Shown: positions 25,859 to 34,935, counted from the stretch's first letter. The stretch: DNA of 49,674 nt from Castellaniella sp. (GCA_019104865.1 JAHRWZ010000034.1:1-49674), one strand, 5' to 3'. Translations and numbers: made by a program. Notes: generated by a model not told the origin, from the letters alone.

Positions 25859-26764
25859 TTACTTTGCCGCGTCAACCATGTACTGGATGGCTGCCTTCAT
25901 TTCGTCGTCGGTTGCCTGCGAGCCGCCGCGCGGCGGCATGGCGCCCACGCCGGAAATGGCCTTCTTCAGCATCGTGTCCAGACCGGTCTTGATGAACGGT
26001 TCCCAGGATGCCTTGTCGCCGAACTTGGGCGCGCCTGCCACACCGATGGAGTGGCAGGTGATGCAGACGGATTTGTACAGCTTTTCACCAACCGCATTGC
26101 CGGCGGATGCCTGGGCGGCTTCCGCCTTGGGGGCGGCGGCTTCAGCCGGCTTTTCAGCAGGTTTGGCTGCCGCAGGCTGGGCTGCGGCCGTTTGTTCGGC
26201 GGGCTTGGCTGCCGGCGCTGCGCCGGCGGCAGGCGCGGCGGCGGCACCAGCGGGTTCCTTCGGTTCGGGGAAGTCGGCACCGGCATGATTCGTCATATAG
26301 ACCACGGCGCGCGCGACTTCGAGGTCATCCAGCGACGCGTTGCCGCCCTTGGGCGGCATGGCGCCGATGCCGTGGATGGCGTTCTTGAGCAACTGGTCGA
26401 AGCCGAGTTTGATGAACGGCGCCCAGGCTTCCTTGTTGCCGAATTTCGGCGCGCCTGCCACGCCCGTGCCGTGACAGGCCGAACAGGTGGACTGGAAGAC
26501 CTGTTCGCCGGTCTTGAAGACTTTCGGCGCATTGGCATCCACGAGTTTGAAGCCGGCCACGGGCTGGATGCGCTTGGCGATGGCTTCCTCGGATTGGCTG
26601 TTGGAACCGTATCCGGTCCGGATGGAGGAGCCGACCATGTTGACCAGCAGGATGATGACCGTGATCGGGATCAGGAAAGCCAGCACGACCGTGATCAGCA
26701 ACTGCTTCGGGGTCTTGATGGGGCTTTCGTGCGCGTGCTCGTGTTGATGTTGGGGAAGACTCAT
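25859..26764 (-). CDS. Membrane-anchored dihaem cytochrome c (tandem c5-type domains)
   Basis: 301 residues from the ATG at 26764 (preceded by CCAGGACCTCACC; an upstream in-frame start at 26851 lacks support). One membrane anchor at about 21-44 holds it in the inner membrane facing the periplasm. Two class-I haem domains follow: CSACH (94-98) with Met136, and CITCH (234-238) with Met276, joined by an Ala/Pro/Lys/Glu-rich linker (about 167-222). The domains share GVAGAPKFG, PFIK and GAMPP at the same spacing, a clear internal duplication. It probably carries electrons to a terminal oxidase; the partner is not in the window. Confidence 0.9.
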   Translation of the reverse strand: MSLPQHQHEHAHESPIKTPKQLLITVVLAFLIPITVIILLVNMVGSSIRTGYGSNSQSEEAIAKRIQPVAGFKLVDANAPKVFKTGEQVFQSTCSACHGTGVAGAPKFGNKEAWAPFIKLGFDQLLKNAIHGIGAMPPKGGNASLDDLEVARAVVYMTNHAGADFPEPKEPAGAAAAPAAGAAPAAKPAEQTAAAQPAAAKPAEKPAEAAAPKAEAAQASAGNAVGEKLYKSVCITCHSIGVAGAPKFGDKASWEPFIKTGLDTMLKKAISGVGAMPPRGGSQATDDEMKAAIQYMVDAAK

Positions 26765-26964
26765 GGTGAGGTCCTGGGATATTGGAATGCGGCCAACGGC
26801 CTGCGGTCGGTGCCGTAAGACATCCCGGCTGCTGTCTGTTACAGGCTTCAACGGTCAATTATAGCGACAGGCCTGAGCCGCTGCAGCTGTGAACTAAAAC
26901 CGCTACAATGATTGACTTGCATGTCGCAATGATATGCCCTAGTCAGCCGCCAGGCTGGCCATCA

Positions 26965-27039
26965 GCGCCCGTAGTTCAATGGATAGAATAGGAGTTTCCG
27001 AAGCTTCTGATACAGGTTCGATTCCTGTCGGGCGCACCA
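26965..27039 (+). tRNA. tRNA-Arg (anticodon CCG)
   Basis: A 75-base cloverleaf with encoded CCA. The acceptor arms GCGCCCG and CGGGCGC pair fully. The T loop GGTTCGATTCC is standard. The anticodon loop TTCCGAA puts CCG at 26998-27000, reading CGG Arg codons. The anticodon stem uses two G-U pairs, as seen in betaproteobacterial tRNA-Arg(CCG). Confidence 0.95.
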
Positions 27040-27066
27040 GCTTCAAGCCGCGTTTTCTCTGGATCC

Positions 27067-27132
27067 TTAGCCTTCAATCTTCAGGCCGACCACGTGTTTG
27101 AATTCGCGCACGCTACCGTCGCGTCCCGGCAA
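27067..27132 (-). pseudogene. Possible 3' remnant of a gene next to tRNA-Arg
   Basis: On the minus strand a short open stretch ends GSVREFKHVVGLKIEG-stop (TAA at 27069-27067). It has protein-like composition but is cut off upstream by a stop inside the tandem repeat at 27124-27156. It may be the tail of a gene lost beside the tRNA. The parent family is not recognised. The rest of 27040-27283 holds only the repeat and leader of the next gene. Confidence 0.25.
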
Positions 27133-27156
27133 TGGTTAATTCCCGGCAATGGTTAA
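27124..27156. repeat. Two tandem copies of a 16-17-bp unit
   Basis: TCCCGGCAATGGTTAA occurs at 27124-27139 and again at 27141-27156, with a period of 17 bases. The units are identical over 16 bases. The repeat lies about 85 bases downstream of the tRNA-Arg gene. Confidence 0.9.
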
Positions 27157-27283
27157 CATTTGTTCCGCAAACACGAAGGTCGCGCGTTTTTGCAATACTT
27201 TGAAATCGCAGATCCTTGTCGTTCGGGTTTCCACTGTCCATTTGGGCCACAATGGGCTATCGCGATTTACGAAGGGATGACCG

Positions 27284-27598
27284 ATGAAAAGGATCATATC
27301 TGTCGCCGCCCTGACCCTCGGAATGTTGATGGCTGGACCCGCCGCCCAGGCAGGGGGCGTAGACCTCAGCATTGGCATCGGGATCCCGGGTGTCGTGTTT
27401 GGTGGGCCGCCCGTCTACTATTACCCACCGCCGCCGCCACCGCGTGTCGTCGTGGTGCCCGAGCCCGTTTATGTGCCGCCCTCGCCGTACTATTACTATG
27501 ACGAGCACGCCTATAAACATGCCAGGAAACATTGGAAAAAACAGCAGGAAAGAGCCTGGAAGGGATACAGGCGCGCCTACGGCAACGAAGATGATTGA
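27284..27598 (+). CDS. Small secreted Pro/Tyr-rich protein of unknown function
   Basis: 104 residues. Residues 1-23 are a typical Sec signal peptide (KRIISVAALTLGMLMAGPA, cleavage after AQA). Next comes a Gly/Ile segment (VDLSIGIGIPGVVFGG), then runs of Pro and Tyr (YYYPPPPPPRVVVVPEPVY), and a basic, Trp-containing tail (KHARKHWKKQQERAWKGYRR). Such small periplasmic or cell-surface proteins are common in Burkholderiales and of unknown role. GAAGGGATGACCG precedes the ATG. It is convergent with queC; their stops are 18 bases apart with no clear terminator between. Confidence 0.75.
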   Translation: MKRIISVAALTLGMLMAGPAAQAGGVDLSIGIGIPGVVFGGPPVYYYPPPPPPRVVVVPEPVYVPPSPYYYYDEHAYKHARKHWKKQQERAWKGYRRAYGNEDD

Positions 27599-27616
27599 CG
27601 ACGCCGGGGGTGTCTT

Positions 27617-28327
27617 TTACCGTGCCCGCCACTGCTGATAGCCCTGCGCGCGCAGCACGCAGGCGGGGCAGTGGCCGCAGCCGTAGCCCCACGCATGCAG
27701 TTCATCGCGCCGGTTCAGGTAGCAGGTATGCGTTTCTGTGCGCACCAGTTCCACCAGAGCCGTTCCCCCCGTTTCCCGCGCCAGTTCCCAGGTATCGGCT
27801 TTGTCCAGCCACATGAGCGGAGCTTCTATGACCAGCGGGCGGTCCACACCCAGGCTGAGCGCGACCTGCAATGCCTTCAAGGTATTGTCGCGGCAGTCCG
27901 GATAGCCAGAATAGTCGGTCTGCGACATGCCGCCTACCAGGACATCCAGCCCACGCCGATAGGCCAGGGCCGCGGCCAGCGTAAAGAACAGCAAATTGCG
28001 GCCCGGCACGAACGTATTGGGCAGGCCGTCCGCTTGCAGTGCAATGGCCATATCGTCCGTCATGGCCGAAGCCCCCAGTTGCGCCAGCACCCTCGCATCC
28101 AGCAGATGGTCGGGACCGAGACGGGACGCCCAATCGGCATGAAAGGTCGCCATGCGGTCGCGCAATGTGGCCCGGCAGGCCAGTTCCGCTTGATGGCGCT
28201 GGCCGTATTGGAAGCCCACCGTCTCCACATGACCGAATCGCGATAGCGCCCAGGCCAGGCAAGTGGTGGAATCTTGGCCGCCGGAGAACAGGACAAGGGC
28301 GCGGCCGGTTCTTTGGCCTGCGATCAT
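27617..28327 (-). CDS. queC: 7-cyano-7-deazaguanine synthase
   Basis: 236-residue ATP-dependent enzyme that makes preQ0 from 7-carboxy-7-deazaguanine in queuosine synthesis. The PP-loop is SGGQDST (15-21). The zinc site is Cys202, Cys217, Cys220 and Cys223 ([10 protein letters not shown]). [15 protein letters not shown] is the substrate region of the family. The ATG at 28327 overlaps the stop of the upstream transporter gene (ATGA). The pairing with YhhQ shows that the cell both makes and imports queuosine precursors. Confidence 0.95.
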   Translation of the reverse strand: MIAGQRTGRALVLFSGGQDSTTCLAWALSRFGHVETVGFQYGQRHQAELACRATLRDRMATFHADWASRLGPDHLLDARVLAQLGASAMTDDMAIALQADGLPNTFVPGRNLLFFTLAAALAYRRGLDVLVGGMSQTDYSGYPDCRDNTLKALQVALSLGVDRPLVIEAPLMWLDKADTWELARETGGTALVELVRTETHTCYLNRRDELHAWGYGCGHCPACVLRAQGYQQWRAR

Positions 28328-28995
28328 GCCGGTGATGCCGACATGGAGGTGCGCCGGCCCAGTATCCGCAAAATGGCATTCAGCGCGATGCCGTACAGGG
28401 GCACGAACAGCAGCAGGCTGACGGTCAGTTTGATTGCGTAGTCCACCAGGGCGATCTCCACCCAGTGTGCCGCCATGAATGGATTGCTGCTGTGCCAGAA
28501 CGCGACCGCGAAGAAGACCAGGGTGTCCAGCGCCTGCCCTAATATCGCGGAAGCAGCGGGTGCGACCCACCAGGGCAGGCGGCTGCGCCGGATGCGATCG
28601 AAGACCTGCACGTCCAGCAACTGGCCCAGGACGTAGGCGGCAAAGCTGGCGGATGCAATGCGGAACACGAAAGTATCGAACGCCCCGAGCGCGCCCAGTC
28701 CGCTGAACCGGCCGTCATGGAACAAGACCGACACAACATAGGATGCGATCAGCGCAGGGACCATCACGCGGGAAATCACGCGGCGGGCGGCTACCTTGCC
28801 GACCAGGCGTACGGTCAGATCGGTGGCCAGGAAGATGAACGGGAAGCTGAACGCACCCCAGGTGCTGTGAAAGCCCAGCAGTTCAATGGGCAGCTGCACC
28901 AGATAGTTGCTGGCGATGATGATGGCAATGTGAAAGGCGACCAGCAGCGCCAGCGAGCTGGAAGTCCGCAACAGCGGAACAGGAGCGGTTGTCAT
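28324..28995 (-). CDS. yhhQ: Queuosine precursor transporter, YhhQ/QPTR family
   Basis: 223-residue inner-membrane protein with six or more hydrophobic segments. Family marks: [40 protein letters not shown] and [11 protein letters not shown]. It imports preQ0/preQ1. The ATG at 28995 (AAGG upstream) is preferred over an in-frame start at 29073. A TATAAT stands 56 bases upstream. The stop overlaps the queC start. I looked for a preQ1 riboswitch in the leader and could not identify one. Confidence 0.88.
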   Translation of the reverse strand: MTTAPVPLLRTSSSLALLVAFHIAIIIASNYLVQLPIELLGFHSTWGAFSFPFIFLATDLTVRLVGKVAARRVISRVMVPALIASYVVSVLFHDGRFSGLGALGAFDTFVFRIASASFAAYVLGQLLDVQVFDRIRRSRLPWWVAPAASAILGQALDTLVFFAVAFWHSSNPFMAAHWVEIALVDYAIKLTVSLLLFVPLYGIALNAILRILGRRTSMSASPA

Positions 28996-29050
28996 GAGGG
29001 ACCTTTTTGGTGGATGGGGTGAGGGAACCCATGGATCGATTGCGAGGGGG

Positions 29051-29056
29051 ATTATA
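29051..29056 (-). promoter_or_regulatory. -10 element of the yhhQ-queC operon
   Basis: Perfect TATAAT on the minus strand, about 56 bases before the yhhQ start and between it and the LOG-family gene stop at 29099. No good -35 is seen at 17 bases. Confidence 0.4.
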
Positions 29057-29098
29057 AATCGGTCCCGCAACAAGTGGCTGTCAGGCCAGGCGCGCGCC

Positions 29099-29677
29099 TT
29101 ACAGCCATTTCGGCACGTCTGTCGCCTGGAAGGTGCGCAGTTTTTCGATCAGGGCTTCCGGATCGGTATCCACTGAGATTGCGGCTCTGTGGGCGGGCGG
29201 CAGGAATTTCGTCTGAACCATGCTGTCCAGAAAGACCAGGAAGGGGGAAAAGAACGCCGCGATGTTCAGCAGACCCAGCGGCTTGTCGATCTCGCCGAGC
29301 TGGTTTCTGGACCAGACAACCATCGTTTCCTCGAGGGTACCGATGCCGCCGGGCAAGGCGATGAAGGCGTCCGCGAGTTCCATCATGCGCGCCTTGCGGA
29401 TGGACAGTGTGGGGACGACTTCCTGCCGGGTCAGGCCGGGATGGACGTGGCCGAGGGAATGCAGTCTTTCGGTGATCACGCCATGCGCTTCGCCGCCATG
29501 GGCAAGGACGCTGTCGGCCACCGCCTTCATCAGGCCTTTGTTCGTTCCGCCGTAGACCAGGGTCAGGCCCTGCCGGGCGAGCGCGCGGCCCAGGCCATCC
29601 GCGCCACGCGCATAGTCATCCGTCGCGCCGGGATTGGAGCCGCAGAAAACCGCAACGGTGTGCAAGGTTCTGGTCAT
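29099..29677 (-). CDS. LOG family protein (nucleoside 5'-monophosphate phosphoribohydrolase)
   Basis: 192-residue Rossmann-like enzyme. The family motif PGGIGTLEE and GGTNKGLMKAVADSVL bind the nucleotide; AVFCGSNPG begins the first strand. Relatives hydrolyse cytokinin riboside or purine nucleoside monophosphates to free base and ribose-5-phosphate. The ATG at 29677 has GAGG 6 bases upstream; an ATG at 29689, overlapping the gshA stop, would add four residues. It is co-directional and coupled with gshA. Confidence 0.88.
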   Translation of the reverse strand: MTRTLHTVAVFCGSNPGATDDYARGADGLGRALARQGLTLVYGGTNKGLMKAVADSVLAHGGEAHGVITERLHSLGHVHPGLTRQEVVPTLSIRKARMMELADAFIALPGGIGTLEETMVVWSRNQLGEIDKPLGLLNIAAFFSPFLVFLDSMVQTKFLPPAHRAAISVDTDPEALIEKLRTFQATDVPKWL

Positions 29678-29685
29678 GGATGGCC

Positions 29686-31245
29686 TCATTTCAGCGCCGC
29701 ATGAAACCGTGTCACATAATCCTCGAAGCTTTCCTTGTCGGATGCTTCGAGGGCAGCCTGTTCGGCGATGGAGTCGCGCGCAGCCTGGTCGTACGCGGCC
29801 AGGGTGCCGGCGGGCAGACCGCGCTCGCGCAGGGCCTTCCAGTGGGCCTGGCTCTGTGCCAGGGCCCAGTCATGGAATTCCTGCCCGCTGTCGCGCAGTT
29901 CGGCCAGCAGACGGGCGGAGGGTGTGTTGTCCGGATCCTGTACCTTGCCGTGCTGTTGCGCCAGGGCCGCCGTGTGCCGGTGATCGTCGGTATGGGTATC
30001 CAGCAGTTCCGCGTAAGGGGCGATGCGATCCAGGACCTGCCGCGCCCAGTCGCGCAGTTCGATCGGCTGCCCGTCCTGTTGCAGCACCAGGCCGGGACGA
30101 CGGCCCTCGCGCGCCACCAGGGCGAAATTCGCCTGACTTTCCTGACAGGTGCCGGGGGGTGGAAACAGCGGGCTGTCCTCGAGGGCGCAGAACAGCAGGA
30201 AAGCATCCAGGAACCGGCTGGTTTCGACCCTGATGCCGGCCGGGGCCCAGGGGTCGATGTCCATACAGCGGACTTCGATGTACTGGATGCCGCGCTGGCG
30301 CAGGATCGTGTTGGGACGCTCGCAGCGCCCGGCCGTCTGTTTGGGCCGGATCGTGGCGTAGTACTCGTTCTCGATCTGCAGGATGTTGGTGTTCAGCTGG
30401 ATGCGTTTGCCGTCGCGGTGGGTGCCGATTGCTTCGTAGGCAGGCCAGGGCGTGGTGACCGCGGTATGGATGCGCGCCGTGAACGTGTCCAGGTCGTTGT
30501 AGCAAAGATGCAGATCGGACTGGGTGGGGTTTTTGTAGCCCAGATCGCTCATGCGCAAGCTGGTGGCCCAGGGCAGGCAATAGGTGTCGGGGCTCAGCCG
30601 CGTCAGCTGGTCCTCGAGGCCGACATGCTGCAGAAAGCTGCGGGAGACGGCCGGCGAGGCGCCAAACAGATACATCAGCAGCCATGAATGGCGGATGAAA
30701 TTGCGGATCAGCGCCATGTAGCCGGTGTTGCGCCGTTCTTTCGAGGATTCGCCGGATGCCAGGCCGTCCCATGCGGCTTCGGGCAGGGAGAAGTTGTAAT
30801 GCACGCCGGCGATGCATTGCATGACCTTGCCGTAGCGCCAGGCCAGGCCCAGGCGATAGACGTGCTTGAGCATGCCCGTGTTCGACGTGCCATACCAGGC
30901 GACCGGGATGTCCGCCTCGGGGGGCAGGTGCGCTGGCATGGACTGGTTCCAGATGGCCTCGCCCGGGTTGCGCAGCGAGACAAAGGTATGGATGTCCGTG
31001 AGTTCCTGGATCAGGGCGGCCGGGGTGCTGATCGGGCTGGTAATGAGTTCCAGCAACGATTCGGAATAATCCGTGGTGATGTGCCCGTTGGTCAGGGCCG
31101 ACCCCAGTGCGATGGGGTGGGGGGTATCGACCAGCGCGCCGGTCGCATCGACTCGCAGACCCTCTTTTTCGATGCCGCGCAGGATGTTGCGCAACAGGTC
31201 GGGATGGCTCGCCAGGTAGGCGCGCCGCTCGGAGGCCAGGCTCAT
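29686..31245 (-). CDS. gshA: Glutamate-cysteine ligase
   Basis: 519-residue enzyme that makes gamma-glutamylcysteine, the first step of glutathione synthesis. It is the E. coli (type 1) form: GIEKEGLRV at the N-terminus, TTDYSESLLELITSP, LPPEADIPVAWYGTSN, GVHYNFSLPEAAW and IQYIEVRCMDIDPWAPAGI. Length equals E. coli GshA (518). The start at 31245 follows no strong ribosome site. A small inverted repeat GGTCT-GAAT-AGACC (31264-31277) and TAAAAT lie just upstream, between it and the LuxR-type gene. Confidence 0.95.
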   Translation of the reverse strand: MSLASERRAYLASHPDLLRNILRGIEKEGLRVDATGALVDTPHPIALGSALTNGHITTDYSESLLELITSPISTPAALIQELTDIHTFVSLRNPGEAIWNQSMPAHLPPEADIPVAWYGTSNTGMLKHVYRLGLAWRYGKVMQCIAGVHYNFSLPEAAWDGLASGESSKERRNTGYMALIRNFIRHSWLLMYLFGASPAVSRSFLQHVGLEDQLTRLSPDTYCLPWATSLRMSDLGYKNPTQSDLHLCYNDLDTFTARIHTAVTTPWPAYEAIGTHRDGKRIQLNTNILQIENEYYATIRPKQTAGRCERPNTILRQRGIQYIEVRCMDIDPWAPAGIRVETSRFLDAFLLFCALEDSPLFPPPGTCQESQANFALVAREGRRPGLVLQQDGQPIELRDWARQVLDRIAPYAELLDTHTDDHRHTAALAQQHGKVQDPDNTPSARLLAELRDSGQEFHDWALAQSQAHWKALRERGLPAGTLAAYDQAARDSIAEQAALEASDKESFEDYVTRFHAALK

Positions 31246-31289
31246 GATAATGGGTACCGGGTTGGTCTGAATAGACCGATTTTAGCTGC

Positions 31290-31517
31290 TCATACCCGGT
31301 GCCCGCTGGCGACGCCGGTGAGGTCCAGCAAATCGCGCTGGATCGCCGTGGTGATGGCCGCCTGGCGGGTGCGGACCCCCAGCTTGTCGCACAGGTTGGC
31401 AATGTGGAAATTCGCGGTGCGTTCCGTAATGCCCAGGATCCGGCCCATCTCCCAGCTGGTCTTGCCCTGGGCGGCCCAATACAGGCAGTCGTGCTCGCGA
31501 GCGGTCAGTTTTGTCAT
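31290..31517 (-). CDS. Stand-alone LuxR/GerE-type HTH protein
   Basis: 75 residues from the ATG at 31517, which has GGGGAAG 5 bases upstream; an in-frame start at 31559 would add 14 residues. The whole protein is one LuxR-type DNA-binding domain: LTAREHDCLYWAAQGKTSWE, then ILGITERTANFHIANLCDKLGVRTRQAAI. It has no receiver, autoinducer or other sensing part and is as short as Bacillus GerE (74). The sequence is nearest to HTH domains of quorum-sensing LuxR proteins. It lies 44 bases upstream of gshA in the same direction. The target is unknown. Confidence 0.85.
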   Translation of the reverse strand: MTKLTAREHDCLYWAAQGKTSWEMGRILGITERTANFHIANLCDKLGVRTRQAAITTAIQRDLLDLTGVASGHRV

Positions 31518-31710
31518 GTTCTTCCCCGGTGAGGCTTTGTTATTGGCTACTGCGCGCATACGTCAGCAAATGTATCACAAGGTGTAAAAATGAATGGCGC
31601 CTTCGCGGGACGATTTTGTCCGGATGGATGACCTGGCTCAAAGGACGGTGAAGGCGGATGACCCGGGAGCGGCGAACCAAAAGCAGGTCATCGGGCACGA
31701 GGCGAGGTGC

Positions 31711-31716
31711 TAGAAT
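31711..31716 (+). promoter_or_regulatory. -10 element of the metX operon
   Basis: TAGAAT lies 13 bases before the first P1 base of the SAM-II riboswitch, which fits a transcript starting at its 5' end. The -35 region (near 31688-31693) is weak. Confidence 0.5.
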
Positions 31717-31723
31717 GACTCTC

Positions 31724-31784
31724 GACTTGGCGCCGATTTGCTTGATCCGCTTGCGGGCGCCCCATAAATCCAGCTAAAGAGGTC
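31724..31784 (+). ncRNA. SAM-II riboswitch upstream of metX
   Basis: The leader matches the SAM-II pattern. The P1 stem GGCGCC (31729-31734) pairs with GGCGCC (31756-31761). Directly after P1, GATTT (31735-31739) pairs with AAATC (31766-31770) to make the pseudoknot. The end AGCTAAAGAGG (31772-31782) holds the conserved GCTAAA-AGG that contains the metX ribosome site. SAM binding hides that site and stops translation. SAM-II elements in front of metX are established in alpha- and some betaproteobacteria. Confidence 0.88.
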
Positions 31785-31787
31785 CTG

Positions 31788-33035
31788 ATGACCGCCATTG
31801 CCATTTCGCCTGACTCCGCCGCCGCGGCCCATGCCGACCCGGCGCATCCACCGGTGCCCACCGGCAGCGTCGGATATGTCTCCCCCCGGTTTCTGTCGTT
31901 CGATGAACCCCTGACACTTTCCAGCGGGCAGGTGATTTCGTCCTATACGCTGGCGGTGGAAACCTATGGGACACTCAATGCGCAGCGCAGCAATGCGGTG
32001 CTCGTGTGCCATGCGTTGAATGCGTCGCACCACGTCGCCGGCATGGACGCCGAACATCCGGACCAGATCGGCTGGTGGGACAACATGGTGGGGCCCGGCA
32101 AAGCCGTCGATACCGACCGGTTTTTCGTGATCGGCATCAACAATCTGGGGTCGTGTTTCGGTTCCACCGGGCCGACTTCGATCAATCCCGACACCGGCAA
32201 ACCCTGGGGCGCGGCCTTTCCCTTGCTGACCGTCGAGGACTGGGTGCGGGCGCAGGCGCGAGTGGCCGACCATTTTGGTATCGAACGGCTGGCGGCAGTG
32301 ATGGGCGGGTCCCTGGGCGGCATGCAGGCGCTCAGCTGGGCGATCACCTGCCCGGAGCGGGTCGGTGACTGCATCGTCGTGGCCAGCACGGCTCGTCTGA
32401 CCGCGCAGAACATCGCATTCAACGAGGTTGCGCGCCGGGCCATCCTGACCGATCCGGATTTCCGCGATGGCGACTACTATGCCCATGGCGTCGTCCCCAC
32501 CCACGGTCTTTCGGTGGCGCGCATGGTGGGCCACATTACCTATCAGTCCGACGAGGTCATGGCCGCCAAATTCGGGCGCGCTCAACGGGCTCCCGGGCCC
32601 GATGGCGATTATCACTACAACTACGACGTCGAATTCGAGGTCGAGTCCTATCTGCGCCACCAGGGCGAAAAATTTTCCCGCTATTTCGATGCCAATACCT
32701 ATCTGCTGCTGACCCGCGCCCTGGACTATTTCGATCCAGCGCGCGCGCATGGCGGGGATCTGGCCCAGGCACTATCCCCGGCGCAGGCGCGCTTCCTGCT
32801 GGTGTCGTTCTCGACCGACTGGCGCTTCGCGCCGGAACATTCCCGCGAAATCGTGCGGGCGCTGTTGAAGAACCAGCGCGAGGTCACCTACGCCGAGATC
32901 GATGCGCCTCACGGCCATGACGCGTTCCTGCTGGGCGATGTGCGCTATCACGCGATCGTGCAGGGGTATTACGACCAGATCGCACGGCGCCTGGACCTGG
33001 GCGAACGCAGCCGGACGACTGGGGTGCTGGCATGA
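31788..33035 (+). CDS. metX: Homoserine O-acyltransferase (acetyl or succinyl)
   Basis: 415-residue alpha/beta-hydrolase-fold enzyme that acylates homoserine at the start of methionine synthesis. The nucleophile is Ser175 in [12 protein letters not shown]. The Asp is in [11 protein letters not shown] and the His in [21 protein letters not shown] and NPDTGKPWG are family motifs. Betaproteobacterial MetX proteins are often succinyltransferases; sequence reading alone does not settle the donor. Translation is controlled by the SAM-II riboswitch. The stop overlaps the metW start (ATGA). Confidence 0.95.
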   Translation: MTAIAISPDSAAAAHADPAHPPVPTGSVGYVSPRFLSFDEPLTLSSGQVISSYTLAVETYGTLNAQRSNAVLVCHALNASHHVAGMDAEHPDQIGWWDNMVGPGKAVDTDRFFVIGINNLGSCFGSTGPTSINPDTGKPWGAAFPLLTVEDWVRAQARVADHFGIERLAAVMGGSLGGMQALSWAITCPERVGDCIVVASTARLTAQNIAFNEVARRAILTDPDFRDGDYYAHGVVPTHGLSVARMVGHITYQSDEVMAAKFGRAQRAPGPDGDYHYNYDVEFEVESYLRHQGEKFSRYFDANTYLLLTRALDYFDPARAHGGDLAQALSPAQARFLLVSFSTDWRFAPEHSREIVRALLKNQREVTYAEIDAPHGHDAFLLGDVRYHAIVQGYYDQIARRLDLGERSRTTGVLA

Positions 33036-33691
33036 ATCAGGCTGCTGTGAGCGATACCCGTCCCCAGCCCGGATCGGGCGATCCCGCGGAGGTCACCCCG
33101 CGCATCGACCTGCTGCGCATCGCCCAATGGATCGAGCCCGGCAGCCGGGTGCTGGACCTGGGCTGCGCCGAGGGGCATCTGCTGTCCTATCTGCAGCGTA
33201 CGCGTCAGGTGCGCGGTGCCGGCGTCGAGCTGGACGATGACCGGGTGATCGCGGCCGTACGTCGCGGGGTGAGGGTCATCCAGCAGAACCTGGAAGAAGG
33301 CCTGGCGCTGTTCGACGATCAGCAGTTCGACACGGTCGTGCTGTCGCAGACGCTGCAGTCCATGCACCACACGGAACATATCCTGCGGGAAATGGCCCGG
33401 GTTGCGCGCTATGGCATCGTATCGTTCCCCAATTTCGGCTATTGGCCGCATGGCTGGTCGATCCTGCGCGGGCGCATGCCGGTCAATGACCAGATGCCGT
33501 ACCAATGGTACAACACGCCCAATATCCATCTCTGTACGCTGCGGGACTTCCAGTCGCTGGCGGCCCAGCTGGGTCTGCGCATCACCCATCTGGCCACCTT
33601 CCGGGGGGATGCCGAGATTCACTGGTTGCGGGGGTGGCGCAGCATGCTGGCGGTCTATCGTTTCCAGTCGCCCATGGGTCGGCGCACATGA
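33032..33691 (+). CDS. metW: Methionine biosynthesis protein MetW
   Basis: 219-residue protein with a class-I methyltransferase-like fold: [18 protein letters not shown] is the SAM-type glycine loop, followed by [16 protein letters not shown] and [13 protein letters not shown]. It is the usual partner of MetX in proteobacteria, where it is needed for full activity of the pathway. It overlaps metX by ATGA and ampG by ATGA, so three genes are translated as one coupled set under the riboswitch. Confidence 0.93.
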   Translation: MNQAAVSDTRPQPGSGDPAEVTPRIDLLRIAQWIEPGSRVLDLGCAEGHLLSYLQRTRQVRGAGVELDDDRVIAAVRRGVRVIQQNLEEGLALFDDQQFDTVVLSQTLQSMHHTEHILREMARVARYGIVSFPNFGYWPHGWSILRGRMPVNDQMPYQWYNTPNIHLCTLRDFQSLAAQLGLRITHLATFRGDAEIHWLRGWRSMLAVYRFQSPMGRRT

Positions 33692-34935
33692 CCGATGGCT
33701 GGCGCGTCTATGGCGGGCGACGCGTGTCGCCTCTGCTGGTGCTGGGGTTTGCCAGCGGTCTGCCGCTGGCGCTGACCTCGGGTACCTTACAGGCCTGGGC
33801 AACCGTCGAACAGGTCTCGCTGCAGAGCATCGGCTTTCTGACCCTGGCCGGGACGGCCTATACCCTGAAGTTTCTTTGGGCGCCGCTGGTGGACCGGTTC
33901 GCGCCTCCCTGGCTGGGCCGAAGGCGCGGCTGGATGCTGCTGACGCAATGGTTGCTGGCTGCCTCGATCGCCGCCATGGGCCTGTTTTCGCCGGGGTCGC
34001 AGCTGCAGTCGCTGGCGCTGCTGGCGGTCTGGGTGGCCTTCCTCTCGTCCACGCAGGATATCGCCTTCGACGCCTACAGCACGGACGTGCTGCGTCACGA
34101 GGAGCGTGCTGCCGGTGCTGCCCTGAAGGTCATGGGATACCGGCTGGCCATGGTGGTGTCGGGCGGTCTGGCGCTGATTCTGGCGGATCAATGGCTCGGT
34201 TGGGGAAACATGTATTTCCTGATGGGCGGCCTGATGATGCTGGCGTCGCTTGCGACCTTGTGGGCACCGGAACCCGAACACGTCGCGCAGGCTCCGCGCA
34301 GCCTCGAGCATGCCGTGGTCGAGCCGCTGCGGGAATTCTTCAGCCGGCCCGGCGCCTGGACCATCCTGCTGCTGATTGTGCTCTACAAGCTGGGCGATGC
34401 CTTCGCGGGCGCGCTGTCCACGACCTTCCTCATCCGGGGGGCCGGGTTCGACGTGACCGAGGTCGGTATGGTCAACAAGGTCTTCGGCCTGGTCGCAACG
34501 ATCATCGGTGCGCTGGCGGGTGGCGGCCTGATGACGCGCCTGGGCCTGTATCGGTCATTGATGGCGTTTGGCGTGCTGCAGGCGGTTTCCAATCTGGGCT
34601 ACTGGATGCTGGCGGTGACCCCGCCGCACCTGTACGGGATGGCGCTGGTGGTAGCCGTTGAAAATCTCTGCGGCGGCCTGGGGACGGCGGCGTTCGTCGC
34701 GCTGCTGATGGCGCTGTGCCGCCAGCAGTTTTCCGCAACTCAGTTCGCCCTGCTGTCGGCTTTGTCGGCGGTGGGCCGCACGTACCTGGCCGGCCCTCTG
34801 ACACCCGTGCTCGTCGACCGTTTCGACTGGCCGGTTTTTTTCATGCTGACTGTGCTGATCGCGCTGCCCGGCCTGGTTTTGCTGTGGGCGCAACGCAGCC
34901 TGATCCGCGGCCTGGATGTGGATCAGGCAGACTGA
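33688..34935 (+). CDS. ampG: AmpG-family muropeptide permease (MFS)
   Basis: 415-residue inner-membrane transporter with about 12 membrane segments. AmpG marks: LGFASGLPLALTSGTLQAW, FLWAPLVDRF, FLSSTQDIAFDAYSTDVL and GAALKVMGYRLAMVVSGG. It imports anhydromuropeptides for cell-wall recycling. Shorter than E. coli AmpG (491), as in many betaproteobacteria. The start at 33688 overlaps the metW stop, so this recycling gene is tied to methionine control. It may functionally complement the ddp operon at 10-17 kb. Confidence 0.9.
   Translation: MTDGWRVYGGRRVSPLLVLGFASGLPLALTSGTLQAWATVEQVSLQSIGFLTLAGTAYTLKFLWAPLVDRFAPPWLGRRRGWMLLTQWLLAASIAAMGLFSPGSQLQSLALLAVWVAFLSSTQDIAFDAYSTDVLRHEERAAGAALKVMGYRLAMVVSGGLALILADQWLGWGNMYFLMGGLMMLASLATLWAPEPEHVAQAPRSLEHAVVEPLREFFSRPGAWTILLLIVLYKLGDAFAGALSTTFLIRGAGFDVTEVGMVNKVFGLVATIIGALAGGGLMTRLGLYRSLMAFGVLQAVSNLGYWMLAVTPPHLYGMALVVAVENLCGGLGTAAFVALLMALCRQQFSATQFALLSALSAVGRTYLAGPLTPVLVDRFDWPVFFMLTVLIALPGLVLLWAQRSLIRGLDVDQAD

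Noticed and set aside
28996..29098. preQ1 riboswitch in front of yhhQ-queC
   Set aside because: Expected from the pathway, but I could not find the conserved preQ1 core or a matching pseudoknot.
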